Below, in pieces: positions 1 to 8,973 of a DNA stretch of 64,000 bases. A model generated the notes under the pieces. The model had not been told where the DNA came from and did no database searches. It saw only the letters and a list, made by a program, of their open reading frames with translations. A program made the translations under genes and the position numbers. Each line of letters opens with the position of its first letter. The first letter of the stretch is position 1. The DNA is from an uncultured Caryophanales bacterium (lineage in GTDB: Bacteria; Bacillota_I; Bacilli_A; RF39; UBA660). Location: assembly GCA_947169395.1 (NCBI GenBank), contig CAMVPJ010000002.1, positions 3,895 through 67,894 on the forward strand, in the 5' to 3' direction.

Positions 1-660
1 AATCTCAATCTTAGTACCCCAGTTATTAGAATCACTCTCATCTAAATCTTTATCCATAATAGATACATTTACATCACATCTGATTTGTCCTTTTCTAGAG
101 TCAGCCTCAGAAATTCCTGCATATTGATAAATAGAACGCATTGTTTCCAAGAAAGCAACTGCTTCATCTGCAGAATGAAAGCAAGGTTCAGTAACTAACT
201 CAAGTAAAGGTACTCCCGCACGGTTATAATCAATTGTTGAATATGATGAATAGTGATCAGTTGATGCAGCATCCTCTTCTAAGTGAAGATTATTAATAAC
301 CGCAACTCTTTTTTCACCCTTACATTCATATTCTAAAGAACCATATATCCCTACTGGAGCAGGTTTAGTCTCTTGAGTAATTTGAAAACCTTTAGGCAAA
401 TCTGGATAATAATAATTCTTTCTTTCAAAATACATGTACTCTGGTTGTTTACAATTTAATATCATAGAAGCTTTTAAAGCCATTTTAACAGCCTCTTTAT
501 TAACTACAGGAAGTGTTCCTGGAAAAGCCATATCAACAGGTCTTACATTAGAGTTTGGAACATCTTTATAAGAGTTTTCGGCACTAGAAAATACTTTAGT
601 ATTAGTTTCACTAATCTCACAATGCATCTCTAAACCAATTAATGCTTTATACTTATCCAT
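1..660 (-). CDS. gatB: Asp/Glu-tRNA amidotransferase subunit B (N-terminal part)
   Basis: First 220 codons of GatB; the rest lies beyond the left edge. GatB binds mischarged Asp-tRNA(Asn) or Glu-tRNA(Gln), activates the acyl group with ATP and receives ammonia from GatA. The protein opens MDKYKALIGLEMHCEI and contains the family's YYYPDLPKGFQITQ block and NNLHLEEDA and DYNRAGVPLLELVTEP signatures. The ATG follows a GGAGGT site by a few bases and overlaps the end of gatA by 8 bases, so the genes are translationally coupled. It is last of the visible T-box operon. Identity is secure; the missing C-terminus cannot be assessed. Confidence 0.97.
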   Translation of the reverse strand, partial: MDKYKALIGLEMHCEISETNTKVFSSAENSYKDVPNSNVRPVDMAFPGTLPVVNKEAVKMALKASMILNCKQPEYMYFERKNYYYPDLPKGFQITQETKPAPVGIYGSLEYECKGEKRVAVINNLHLEEDAASTDHYSSYSTIDYNRAGVPLLELVTEPCFHSADEAVAFLETMRSIYQYAGISEADSRKGQIRCDVNVSIMDKDLDESDSNNWGTKIEI

Positions 661-2116
661 TGTTTACCTCCTTTGCAATCTGACCTTTATAAGACATAGT
701 AGATTCAATTGCATAAGCAATATTTAATATATTAGCATCATCATAACAATTACCAGTAATATTAACTCCAACAGGTAGGCCATCAATAAATCCATCTGGA
801 ATAGTAATTGAAGGGAATCCTCCAAAGTTTCCAATTTGTAAATGTTCTTCTAGTGCTTTAGTATTTTCATCCAAAATATCTTTAGAACCTTCTAACTTTT
901 TAGCTGGACCTGATCCTACAGGGAGAATTACTGCATCATAATCTTTAAATAATTCTTTCCATCTATCAACAAGTAATCTTCTAACACGTTGAGCATTATG
1001 GAAATATCTATCTTTATTCTCAGCTTGTAATACATAAGAACCTATTACAAATCTTCTTTTAATTAATGGAGAAAAACCTTTAGTACGATGATCCTTCATC
1101 ATTTCAATATAATTCTTACCTTCACCACGAGGACCAAATATAAATCCAGTTAAATTAGACATGTTAGACGTTGCTTCCGCACATGATATAACTACATAAA
1201 CTGAAGCTAAAGCATCTAATAACTTCTTATCTACACTAACCTCTTCTACATCAATACCAATACTCTTACACTTCTCAATTACATCCATAAAGTTAGCAAG
1301 ATGACTCTTTAATTCTAGACTTGCATTAGGATATTTATTAATATCACATAGTTCTTTTATGTAACATAATTTCTTACCCTTTACATCTCCTGTAATACTT
1401 TCATATAGGTTAATATTACTAGAATCCCAACTAGTCATATCGTTTTTATCTATTCCCTTCATACCATCTACAACAATTGCAGCATCTTTAACTGTTCTAG
1501 TTAAACAACCACAATGGTCTAAACTTGATGCGAAAGGAAATAAACCATATCTTGAAATCATACCATAAGTTGGTTTATATCCAACAATTCCACAGTATGC
1601 AGCAGGTTTACGAATAGAATCTCCAGTATCAGAACCAGTTGCATAAGGATAAACACCAGCTGCAACAGAAGCAGCAGAACCAGCAGAAGATCCCGCAGTC
1701 ATTCTTGTTTTATCCCAAGGATTAAGTACAGTACCAGTGTGACATGTAGTACCTGTACCACCCATACCAAACTCATCCATCGCACACTTAGTAACACCTA
1801 CTGCTCCTTTACTTTCTAGATTCTTAATAGCAGTAGCTGTAAAAAATGGTACATAATCTTTTAAAGTATTAGATGAACCAGTAGATAATATATCCTTAGT
1901 TGAATAATTATCCTTAATTCCATAAGGAATACCAGATAATAGATTATCAGTAACTTCAACACCCTTTGCGTCATCAATAATAGTTACAAAACTATTATAT
2001 TCATCTTGGTTTTTGTGTGCTTTTTCTAATGATTCTTTAACTAAATCTTCACTAGTTACTTTACCACTCTTTAATGCCTCATGTATTTCTTCAATACTTT
2101 TACTCATGTATTCCAT
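653..2116 (-). CDS. gatA: Asp/Glu-tRNA amidotransferase subunit A (amidase)
   Basis: 487-residue amidase-signature enzyme that hydrolyses glutamine and passes ammonia to GatB. The Lys-cisSer-Ser triad is visible: GIPYGIKDN (Lys about 68), TAGSSAGSAAS (Ser about 143) and GSDTGDSIRKPA (Ser about 167). Two glycines usual in these loops are Ala and Asp here, a mild divergence. The start chosen is the ATG just after the gatC stop, 6 bases from an AGGTGGTGG site inside the 3' end of gatC; a longer frame reaching into gatC lacks a site. A second ATG three codons on (MSKS) is possible. It sits between gatC and gatB. Confidence 0.96.
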   Translation of the reverse strand: MEYMSKSIEEIHEALKSGKVTSEDLVKESLEKAHKNQDEYNSFVTIIDDAKGVEVTDNLLSGIPYGIKDNYSTKDILSTGSSNTLKDYVPFFTATAIKNLESKGAVGVTKCAMDEFGMGGTGTTCHTGTVLNPWDKTRMTAGSSAGSAASVAAGVYPYATGSDTGDSIRKPAAYCGIVGYKPTYGMISRYGLFPFASSLDHCGCLTRTVKDAAIVVDGMKGIDKNDMTSWDSSNINLYESITGDVKGKKLCYIKELCDINKYPNASLELKSHLANFMDVIEKCKSIGIDVEEVSVDKKLLDALASVYVVISCAEATSNMSNLTGFIFGPRGEGKNYIEMMKDHRTKGFSPLIKRRFVIGSYVLQAENKDRYFHNAQRVRRLLVDRWKELFKDYDAVILPVGSGPAKKLEGSKDILDENTKALEEHLQIGNFGGFPSITIPDGFIDGLPVGVNITGNCYDDANILNIAYAIESTMSYKGQIAKEVNNG

Positions 2117-2117
2117 A

Positions 2118-2414
2118 TTATTCCACCACCTTTGGTACTCTAACCTCGTCATTAATATAATCATCACAGTTTTTTAGTAAGTCTTCAATATCGACAGATT
2201 CTTCTACAACATCCTCTCTTAATTCATATACAAAATCATCTAGAGTATGAGTCATAGGTTCTACACTTTCAATATTATCAATTTCCATAACCTTCGCAAT
2301 ATCAGAATCAATTATATTAAATTCATCCAACACCATCTTATTCTCTTCTTCAGTTAATCCGATTAATAACTTATCAGCATAATCATCAACCATCTCTTTT
2401 GTAAACTTCTCCAT
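2118..2414 (-). CDS. gatC: Asp/Glu-tRNA amidotransferase subunit C
   Basis: 98-residue GatC, the small subunit that wraps around and stabilises the GatA-GatB pair. The sequence shows the usual N-terminal helix (MVDDYADKLLIGLTEEE), a central VEPMTHTL segment and an acidic LREDVVEES stretch. An AAGGAGGAATT site precedes the ATG. First protein gene of the operon, about 50 bases after the second tRNA-Asn and just after a terminator-like hairpin, so expression may depend on read-through. Confidence 0.93.
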   Translation of the reverse strand: MEKFTKEMVDDYADKLLIGLTEEENKMVLDEFNIIDSDIAKVMEIDNIESVEPMTHTLDDFVYELREDVVEESVDIEDLLKNCDDYINDEVRVPKVVE

Positions 2415-2432
2415 AATTCCTCCTTTATATAT

Positions 2433-2457
2433 AAAAAAACAAGCCCAGCAGACTTGT
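2433..2457 (-). terminator. Terminator or attenuator between tRNA-Asn genes and gatC
   Basis: On the minus strand ACAAGTC, a 5-base loop and GGCTTGT form a 7-pair stem followed by a run of T. It lies after both tRNAs and 19 bases before the gatC start. It could end most tRNA transcripts and set a lower level of gatCAB. Confidence 0.7.
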
Positions 2458-2468
2458 TATAATCAAAA

Positions 2469-2544
2469 TGGCGCCTAATGTAGGACTCGAACCTACGACC
2501 TATCGGTTAACAGCCGAGTGCTCTACCAACTGAGCTAATTAGGC
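2469..2544 (-). tRNA. tRNA-Asn (GTT)
   Basis: Minus-strand cloverleaf of 76 nt with encoded CCA. Acceptor arm GCCTAAT/ATTAGGC, anticodon loop CTGTTAA (anticodon GTT, reads AAC/AAT), TTCGAGTC T-loop. Almost identical to the copy just upstream; the acceptor pairs differ (GCCTAAT against GCTTAAT). It is the substrate both of the GatCAB encoded downstream and, in uncharged form, of the T-box upstream. Confidence 0.97.
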
Positions 2545-2547
2545 ATA

Positions 2548-2623
2548 TGGCGCTTAATGTAGGACTCGAACCTACGACCTATCGGTTAACAGCCGAGTGC
2601 TCTACCAACTGAGCTAATTAAGC
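2548..2623 (-). tRNA. tRNA-Asn (GTT), second copy
   Basis: Minus-strand cloverleaf with acceptor GCTTAAT/ATTAAGC, anticodon GTT and encoded CCA. Only 3 bases separate it from the next tRNA-Asn, so the two are cut from one transcript. It begins directly where the T-box leader ends. Confidence 0.97.
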
Positions 2624-2841
2624 ATTACTGTCCGCTACTTTGGGACGAATAAACGCGGTGCCACCCAAATTGCCAAAAAAATTGACCTCTCATTAGATAT
2701 AACGGGCTTCCCCGGCAAACGCACCAAATGGTTGTTCTTCATAATATACTTAATTGTTAGCTTTCACCATACCTAACTCGCTTTAACCAGTTTATATTAC
2801 TACTCTTCCATTTATAGTATTAATCCCCAAAAAACAGCTAC
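2624..2841 (-). promoter_or_regulatory. T-box leader, Asn/Glu two-codon specifier
   Basis: The minus strand carries the T-box core GGGTGGCACCGCG (2654-2667) and Stem I landmarks (GGAAGAGTAGTAA; GCGAGTTAGG...GGTGAAAGC). The specifier loop reads GAAGAACAACC (2730-2740): AAC (Asn) followed by A, in register with known T-boxes. Shifted one base it also reads GAA (Glu), the overlapping arrangement reported for the Clostridium acetobutylicum transamidation operon. TTTGGG...CCCAAA (2639-2669) can pair across the T-box, but no T-run follows, so a normal intrinsic terminator is not evident before the tRNAs. It controls two tRNA-Asn genes and gatCAB. Confidence 0.93.
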
Positions 2842-2847
2842 GAATTA

Positions 2848-2876
2848 ATTATAAAGTAATTAACCCACTTTGTCAA
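2848..2876 (-). promoter_or_regulatory. Sigma-A promoter of the T-box / tRNA-Asn / gatCAB operon
   Basis: Consensus on the minus strand: TTGACA (2871-2876), 17-base spacer, TATAAT (2848-2853). Transcription should start near 2841, at the T-box leader. With both hexamers perfect, initiation should be strong, leaving control to the leader. Confidence 0.92.
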
Positions 2877-2993
2877 TACTATTTTTCCACTTTTTCAAGA
2901 ATACTATTTTTTTCCTATATATCTTTTAATGAATAATATACCATATTTTCGCTAAAATATAGTTTAATGTCAAAATTAATATGGTGGTACTTT

Positions 2994-3464
2994 ATGTTTG
3001 AAAATAATTTAAAAAATGCAAGAGAAGATTTAGATATGACTCAATCTGAATTAGGTTATATATTTGGAGTATCTCGTTCTGCTATTAAAAGTTGGGAAAA
3101 TGGATATTACACTATACCTTTATTAAAGTTAATTAAGTTTTGTAATATGTTTGATTATTCTCTTGATTATATAATGGGTATTATTAAAAGAAATATTAAG
3201 TATGGACCATTTACTGTAGATAATATAATTATTAGTGAACGTTTAAAAAGTTTTAGAAAGTCTTTAAAGTTATCTCAACAAGAATTATGTGATAAGTGTA
3301 GAATTGCTCAAACTACATATAGCGGATATGAAAGAGGTAAATATTTAATTAATACTACTAATTTATATTATTTATGTAAAACATTTGATATATCTATGGA
3401 TTATTTAATTGGAAGAATTGATAATCCTAAAATAAGTAATGAAAAAGAGACAACAGTTTTGTAA
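2994..3464 (+). CDS. Double-HTH (XRE/Cro) transcriptional regulator
   Basis: 156 residues made of two XRE-type helix-turn-helix domains: residues about 4-62 (LKNAREDLDMTQSELGYIFG...) and about 83-143 (LKSFRKSLKLSQQELCDKC...). Each ends in a similar F(D)xSxDYxxG segment, which suggests internal duplication. The start is the ATG preceded by GGTGGT; an ATG nine codons earlier has no such site. A protein of the same build is encoded at 52058-52516. No ligand-binding domain is visible. The AT-rich promoter region abuts that of the divergent T-box operon. Target unknown. Confidence 0.85.
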   Translation: MFENNLKNAREDLDMTQSELGYIFGVSRSAIKSWENGYYTIPLLKLIKFCNMFDYSLDYIMGIIKRNIKYGPFTVDNIIISERLKSFRKSLKLSQQELCDKCRIAQTTYSGYERGKYLINTTNLYYLCKTFDISMDYLIGRIDNPKISNEKETTVL

Positions 3465-3480
3465 CTGTTATCTCTTTTAT
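3446..3480. terminator. Bidirectional terminator
   Basis: AGAGACAACAGTT / AACTGTTATCTCT hairpin with T-rich sequence on the plus side and A-rich on the other, between the HTH gene and the small convergent gene. It overlaps the ends of both. Confidence 0.8.
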
Positions 3481-3647
3481 TTTACTTTAGCTAAAGATTG
3501 TTTTTCGTTAACTAACATGCTTTCTAATTCATTTTTTAACAATTCATAACTTGGAACTAACCCTAATGATGCTATTTTCATATAAGCCTTACCATAAGCA
3601 ATTCTTCCATAATCTAATAATAATTCTACTAATTTTCTATCGTTCAT
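3477..3647 (-). CDS. Small hypothetical protein (56 aa)
   Basis: Short ORF starting MNDRKLVELLLDYG and ending SLAKVK, with a full AAAGGAGGTACT site before the ATG and a shared terminator at its end. The product is mostly helical by composition, with no signal peptide or membrane segment. Family not recognised. The strong binding site and compact terminator argue for a real gene. Confidence 0.7.
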   Translation of the reverse strand: MNDRKLVELLLDYGRIAYGKAYMKIASLGLVPSYELLKNELESMLVNEKQSLAKVK

Positions 3648-3792
3648 AGTACCTCCTTTGCAAACGAGGCACTATTATAACAGATTTTTTGAATATTGCA
3701 AATTCAAATATGTAATATAAGAATCGGTGCAAAAATACAGTCTTCAAAAATTTTGTACATAAATCCACATCATATATAAGAACTATCTTTCA

Positions 3793-3996
3793 TTAATTAT
3801 TATCTTCTATTAAATATCCTCTATTGTGCATATAAAGAAATCCAATTTTATTTTCTGATAGTGTATTACCACAAACTATTGCAAAATAATCATCAATTAT
3901 TGTTTGCCACATTCAGTAAACAAATACAACACATTTATCATTTTCATTAGTTCTGAAATGCACCATAGAAAGACGCATTTGATTTTGTATAAGCAT
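3793..3996 (-). pseudogene. Decayed gene fragment, unknown family
   Basis: One minus frame reads MLIQNQMRLSMVHF..., reaches an in-frame TGA after VVFVY and continues MWQTIIDDYFAIVCG... to a TAA. The codon pattern on both sides of the TGA looks like coding sequence, but no binding site is convincing. Since TGA is a normal stop elsewhere in the window, I read this as a remnant. It fills most of the otherwise gene-free 3648-4023 stretch. Confidence 0.35.
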
Positions 3997-4023
3997 AATT
4001 AATAAATCCTACATTATTCAATT

Positions 4024-5055
4024 TTAATTTTCTTCATTTAATTCAAAATTTTTCTTTTCTTCTTCAATAGCACTAATTAATTCTTGTTCTGTTGGCATGT
4101 GTAATTTATATTCAGAAGAAAAAATTGTTTTATTATCTTCAGGCAGAGTATATTTTACAACTGTTTCATTTTTATTTGTTGACAATAATGTTCCCACTGT
4201 TGGATTTTCATCATCGTGTTTAATTTCTCTATCATAATAATTAACATACATTTGCATTTGTCCTATATTTTGATGAGAAACTTTTCCAATTTTTAAATCA
4301 ATAATTACAAAACATCTTAAAAGCCTATTATAAAAAACTAAATCCGGATAAAAATGGTCTTCTTCTAATGTTAATCTGACTTGATTTCCAACATAACTAA
4401 ATCCTTTGCCTAGTTCTAATAAAAACTCTTTTAAATGTTCAATAATGTTCTTTTCTAAATCAGATTCTAAATAGTCTGTATTTTCTTTTATATCTAAAAA
4501 CTCCAAAACAAAAGGGTCTTTAACTAAATCTTTACTCGTTTTTAGTATTTGTCCTTTTTCAGATAGTTCTAATATTTTATCTTTATCTGCTGATAAAGAT
4601 AATCTTTCATATAACAATGAATCTCTTTGTCTTTGAAGCTCTCTAACACTCCATTTAGAGTTAATACATTCTTTTAAGTAAAAGTTTCTTTTCAGTTCTT
4701 CGTCAATCTTAATTAATTCTAAATAATGAGACCAGCTTAATTGCGACGACACTGTTGTCGCAATTGGAAAACATATATAAAATTTTCTCATTCTTTCTAG
4801 ATTCCTTTTAGAGAATCCTTTACCAAACTCATTAGTTAATTTTTGTGATAATTTCTCAAGTACAGCATCACCATAACTTGCTCTTTCATCACCTTGTTGT
4901 ATTTCCATAATTGCTTTTCCTATATTCCAATATAAATTAAGCATTTCAGTATTTACAGTCTGATATACTTTATTTCTACTATTTATAACTAAACCTTTTA
5001 TATTATCAAAAATATTATTTATATCATTATCATTGTTCATTAATTCGTTACTCAT
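4024..5055 (-). CDS. YhcG/DUF1016-type PDDEXK nuclease family protein
   Basis: 343 residues. The N-terminal half matches the DUF1016 pattern (LYWNIGKAIMEIQQ...YGDAVLEKLSQKLTNEFGKGFSKRNLERMRKFY, then WSHYLELIKI). The C-terminal half carries a PD-(D/E)xK-like site: FYPDLVFYNRLL, then FVIIDLKIGK. Proteins of this type often sit next to restriction-modification genes, but none is adjacent. The start chosen is the ATG 6 bases after GGAGGA; an earlier ATG overlaps that site. A hairpin upstream belongs to the MMPL gene, so it is probably transcribed alone. Substrate unknown. Confidence 0.88.
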   Translation of the reverse strand: MSNELMNNDNDINNIFDNIKGLVINSRNKVYQTVNTEMLNLYWNIGKAIMEIQQGDERASYGDAVLEKLSQKLTNEFGKGFSKRNLERMRKFYICFPIATTVSSQLSWSHYLELIKIDEELKRNFYLKECINSKWSVRELQRQRDSLLYERLSLSADKDKILELSEKGQILKTSKDLVKDPFVLEFLDIKENTDYLESDLEKNIIEHLKEFLLELGKGFSYVGNQVRLTLEEDHFYPDLVFYNRLLRCFVIIDLKIGKVSHQNIGQMQMYVNYYDREIKHDDENPTVGTLLSTNKNETVVKYTLPEDNKTIFSSEYKLHMPTEQELISAIEEEKKNFELNEEN

Positions 5056-5136
5056 TAGCATTCCTCCAGATACATAATTATTATATAACATATATACAAA
5101 TAATCAATATCTATTGGATATTTTTTTAATGAAGTG

Positions 5137-5164
5137 TTAAAAAATCCTGCATATTTGCAAGATT
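5137..5164 (-). terminator. Terminator of the MMPL fusion gene
   Basis: Minus strand AATCTTGCA / TGCAGGATT, a 9-pair stem with one G-T pair, followed by a T run; it overlaps the stop codon. Confidence 0.85.
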
Positions 5165-8100
5165 ATTTAATTACCATGATAAACTTAGTTGTACCTATAA
5201 TATCATCAGACTTATCTCCATAAGATTGATAATTATTACTTAATTTAACTAGAGTTTTAACTGTATCAAGTTTACTAGTTAAATTATCATTAATAAATGA
5301 TGTTAACTTCTTTATACCAGTATCGTTAAATGTATTAAGTCCTGTTGCAAGAGTGTTAGTACCATTTTTAAGTGTATCTATACCACTTACTAATTCTATA
5401 GAACCATTATGTAATTTATCTAAACCAGATGATAACTCCACTAAGTTAGTTGATAACAAGTTTAAAGAATCAATTGTTTTAGTAGTAGCTGCTGCTTTTG
5501 CTTTATCAGCAACTGTAACAGCCACTCCTTCTGACACTTTCTCTGCAACACTCTTACTTATTGTTTGAGCAACACTTATTGCTGTATTTTTAGAAGTTTC
5601 TTCTAGTGCAGTTACTACAGGTTTATAAGTATTATAAGAAGTACAATATGCTTGATATTGTTCTGGAACCTCTGTTCCACTAGTACATAAAGCAAATAAT
5701 TGTTCATTAGCCTCAATACTATCAACTGCTGCTTTCATCTGATTATAATTATCATTAATCTTTAATCCTTCTACTGCTTGAAGACCAATATACTCTAATT
5801 GCTCTTCCGTTAAAGTAGCTCCACTTACTGCTTGCTCTTTAATCATATTAATAGTATCTTCATCTAAAGTACTTGAAGTATCATTCTTTAAATTATTAAT
5901 AGAATCATCTACCGCACTTTTAATCTTATTAGTTCCATCATAAGCACTATTAATTCCATTTTGTAATTCAACCGCACCACTTCTTAATTTATCAACTCCA
6001 TTATTAAGTTCTGATGCACCACTAACTAACATATTAGTAGCTTTACTAAGTTCATTAATATCTGATGTAATATTAGATACACTACCTAATTTACTTAGGT
6101 CATTAGAATCTATTAATTTAGAAGTTGCAACTGCATAGATACTCTCCTTACTAAACTTAGTAGTATCATATTCAATTGTAACTTGATTAAGGTTAATAGA
6201 ATCAATTCCAAGAGATTCGTTTAATCCTGGAGAAGATAGTGCAACTACCATATTAGTTACTCCATTACTAATAACCTTACCATTAGTAACTTTAATATTT
6301 GTATTATATTTAGAGTTAAGTGACATCTCACTTACTACAATAAATGGAGTATATAGTGTTTGATTATTAATACTATTACTTAAATTATTAGTATAATTAA
6401 TAGTAATTTCTACGTGTCCTTTTTTATTCTTAATATCTTTAGCTTTAACTACATTTCCATCTAATTTATAACTAACACTAATACTTACTGGTAATTCTTT
6501 ATCACTACTACCTTGATAATAAATATCTCCTTTATTAGTTTTCCAATTAATACTTTTACCATCGATACTAAATGTTTCGTTACCATTTAAATTCTTAATA
6601 TTAGTTAAACTTGTTACATCATTAATAGTATCTAGTTTTTCATCATTAATTAAGTGTTCTGTAACTAATACGCTCTTAACTTTACCACTACTACCTAGTT
6701 TTGCATATACAGTCTCATCTTTAGATAATGCTTTAATATTAAATGGATTTATAAGTAATAAACCAATCATAATTAATAATGCTTTCTTCATTTTCTTTCC
6801 TCCAAAACCTAAACTTGTTTTAATAATTAATCTATCAAATATTAGTAAGATTGATGGTAATACTAATATTACTACAATCATACTTATAATTGCTCCTCTT
6901 GATATTAATGTACATAAAGTACCTATCATATCTATTTTAGATACTACTCCTACACCAATAGTTGCAGCAAAGAAACACATACCACTTACAAATATTGATG
7001 AAATACTACTATCTAAAGCACTTCTTACAGAGTCTTTTCTATTTACTCCACTCTTTCTTTCTTCTAAATACTTAGTAGTCATAAGTATTGCATAATCAAT
7101 AGTAGCCCCTAATTGAATAGTACCTATAACTACACTTGCAATAAATGGTATTTTACTATGCATTAAGTAAGGAATACCCATATTTACAAATATAGCAAAC
7201 TCTATTGCAGTAACTAAAAGTACTGGTAAACTAATAGATTTAGTTACTATAAGCATTAGAATAAATATAACAATAATAGATGTATAGTTTACATTATGAA
7301 AGTCCTCATCTGTAATAGATACTAAATCTCTCATTAAAGGTCCTTCTCCTGCTACTATTGCTTTTTTATCATACTTATCTACTATTTTATTTATCTTAGT
7401 TATTTGATTATTTAACTTAGTAGTTGCAATATCATATGATGAATTTACTAATACTAGTTTATAATCTTCAGATTGATATATCTTTTTAATATCATCATCA
7501 ATAAAATCTTCACTAATACCTAGTTTACTTAACTTAGACGAGCTAAGTACTAAATCTACTCCATCTAAAGACTCTATATCATTAACCATTTCATTTAATT
7601 TATAGTTTTCTAAATCTGATGATACTAGTATCATAGTTTGTGATACTATTCCATAATCATCATGTAGTTTCTTAGTTGCTTTTTTATAACCATAACTATC
7701 AGGTATAGATTCATCTAATTTATAATAAACATTAGTCTTTGTTTGAAATATATAAAATGGAACAAGTAATACTACAAATATTAAAAATACTATTACATAA
7801 TGATTCATAACAAAGTTTTTAACTCTAGTAAACTTTGGAGTAATTACTTTATGAGTAGTCTTTTCTATATACTTATCAAATACAAGTAAGAGTGCTGGAA
7901 AGAGTGTTACTACGCATATTAGTCCAAATAATACTCCTTTAGCCATTACTATACCAATATCTTTACCAAGTGTAAGATTCATAGTACAAAGAGCAAGGAA
8001 CCCTGCAATAGTTGTTAAGGAACTACCAAATACTGATGTTAGAGTATTTACTATTGCATTACTCATAGCTTCATTCTTACTTTTATATTTCTTCTTTGCA

Positions 8101-8855
8101 TCTTCATATTTATGATATAAGAATATAGAAAAATCTGTGGTTACTCCTAATTGCAATACTGATGATATTGCTTTAGTAATATAACTTATATCTCCTAAGA
8201 ATATATTAGTTCCCATGTTAAATAGTATAGCAACTCCAATATTTGCAATTAACAAAAATGGTACTAAATATGAATCTAGGAATATTGCAAGTACAATAAT
8301 ACAAAGTATTACTGCTATACCTACATATAAAGCCATCTCACTATTAAATAGTTCTTGAGTATCAAGGACCATCGCACTCATACCACCTACTTCTGCTTTA
8401 TCTTTTGTGATTTTTCTAATCTTACTTACTGCTTTTAAAGTTGTATCATCACTAGTTGCATTTTTAAATGTAATAAGCATTAAACTAGAATCTTTGTGAA
8501 CAACTTTATTAGTAATACTACTAGGTAAGAAATCTAGTGGAATAGTAGTACCTGTAATATCATTAATACTAACTACTTTATCTACCCCATCTACCTTCTT
8601 AATACTGTTTTCTAGTTCAAGTAACTTCTTACTTGGCATATTATCAACTACAGTAACAGAAAATGCCCCCATATTAAAATCATCAGTTAATATGTTCTGT
8701 CCTTTTAATGTTTCAATATCATCTGGTAAATATACAAGTATATTATAGTTAACTTTAGTTTTATACATTCCTATCATTGCTGGAATAAGTAAAATAAGTG
8801 TTAGTATTACTATAAATACTTTATTCTTACATATGATATCTGCAAATTTTTTCAT
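5163..8855 (-). CDS. RND/MMPL transporter fused to heptad-repeat secreted protein
   Basis: 1230 residues. Residues 1-690 are a complete MMPL/RND exporter: a first membrane helix, an extracytoplasmic loop, a six-helix bundle, then a second copy of the same layout ending VLPSILLIFDRLIIKTSLGF. The remainder starts MKKALLIMIGLLLINPFNIKAL, a signal peptide of its own, followed by a beta-rich domain and heptads of the LxxG type (ELNNGVDKLRSGAVELQNG), as in YhgE/Pip-like proteins. The internal Met (position 6791) has a GGAGGAAAG site 3 bases upstream, so two genes seem to have become one, or two products are made. Start of the whole: ATG after AGAGGTGA. Likely exports lipid or wall components; substrate unknown. 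Confidence 0.88.
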   Translation of the reverse strand: MKKFADIICKNKVFIVILTLILLIPAMIGMYKTKVNYNILVYLPDDIETLKGQNILTDDFNMGAFSVTVVDNMPSKKLLELENSIKKVDGVDKVVSINDITGTTIPLDFLPSSITNKVVHKDSSLMLITFKNATSDDTTLKAVSKIRKITKDKAEVGGMSAMVLDTQELFNSEMALYVGIAVILCIIVLAIFLDSYLVPFLLIANIGVAILFNMGTNIFLGDISYITKAISSVLQLGVTTDFSIFLYHKYEDAKKKYKSKNEAMSNAIVNTLTSVFGSSLTTIAGFLALCTMNLTLGKDIGIVMAKGVLFGLICVVTLFPALLLVFDKYIEKTTHKVITPKFTRVKNFVMNHYVIVFLIFVVLLVPFYIFQTKTNVYYKLDESIPDSYGYKKATKKLHDDYGIVSQTMILVSSDLENYKLNEMVNDIESLDGVDLVLSSSKLSKLGISEDFIDDDIKKIYQSEDYKLVLVNSSYDIATTKLNNQITKINKIVDKYDKKAIVAGEGPLMRDLVSITDEDFHNVNYTSIIVIFILMLIVTKSISLPVLLVTAIEFAIFVNMGIPYLMHSKIPFIASVVIGTIQLGATIDYAILMTTKYLEERKSGVNRKDSVRSALDSSISSIFVSGMCFFAATIGVGVVSKIDMIGTLCTLISRGAIISMIVVILVLPSILLIFDRLIIKTSLGFGGKKMKKALLIMIGLLLINPFNIKALSKDETVYAKLGSSGKVKSVLVTEHLINDEKLDTINDVTSLTNIKNLNGNETFSIDGKSINWKTNKGDIYYQGSSDKELPVSISVSYKLDGNVVKAKDIKNKKGHVEITINYTNNLSNSINNQTLYTPFIVVSEMSLNSKYNTNIKVTNGKVISNGVTNMVVALSSPGLNESLGIDSINLNQVTIEYDTTKFSKESIYAVATSKLIDSNDLSKLGSVSNITSDINELSKATNMLVSGASELNNGVDKLRSGAVELQNGINSAYDGTNKIKSAVDDSINNLKNDTSSTLDEDTINMIKEQAVSGATLTEEQLEYIGLQAVEGLKINDNYNQMKAAVDSIEANEQLFALCTSGTEVPEQYQAYCTSYNTYKPVVTALEETSKNTAISVAQTISKSVAEKVSEGVAVTVADKAKAAATTKTIDSLNLLSTNLVELSSGLDKLHNGSIELVSGIDTLKNGTNTLATGLNTFNDTGIKKLTSFINDNLTSKLDTVKTLVKLSNNYQSYGDKSDDIIGTTKFIMVIK

Positions 8856-8973
8856 TATAGTCACCTCTACGCACAATATTATCACAAAAATGACTGATAG
8901 TCAATATATTATATTCGTCTAGTAAAAATTAGTGAATTAAAATAATTGTAGAACAAAAGTCAAAATAAATTTT

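Noticed and set aside
3793..3996. TGA read as Trp (Mycoplasma code)
   Set aside because: All clear genes terminate or read normally with the standard code and use TGG for Trp; several stops, including overlapping ATGA junctions, are TGA.
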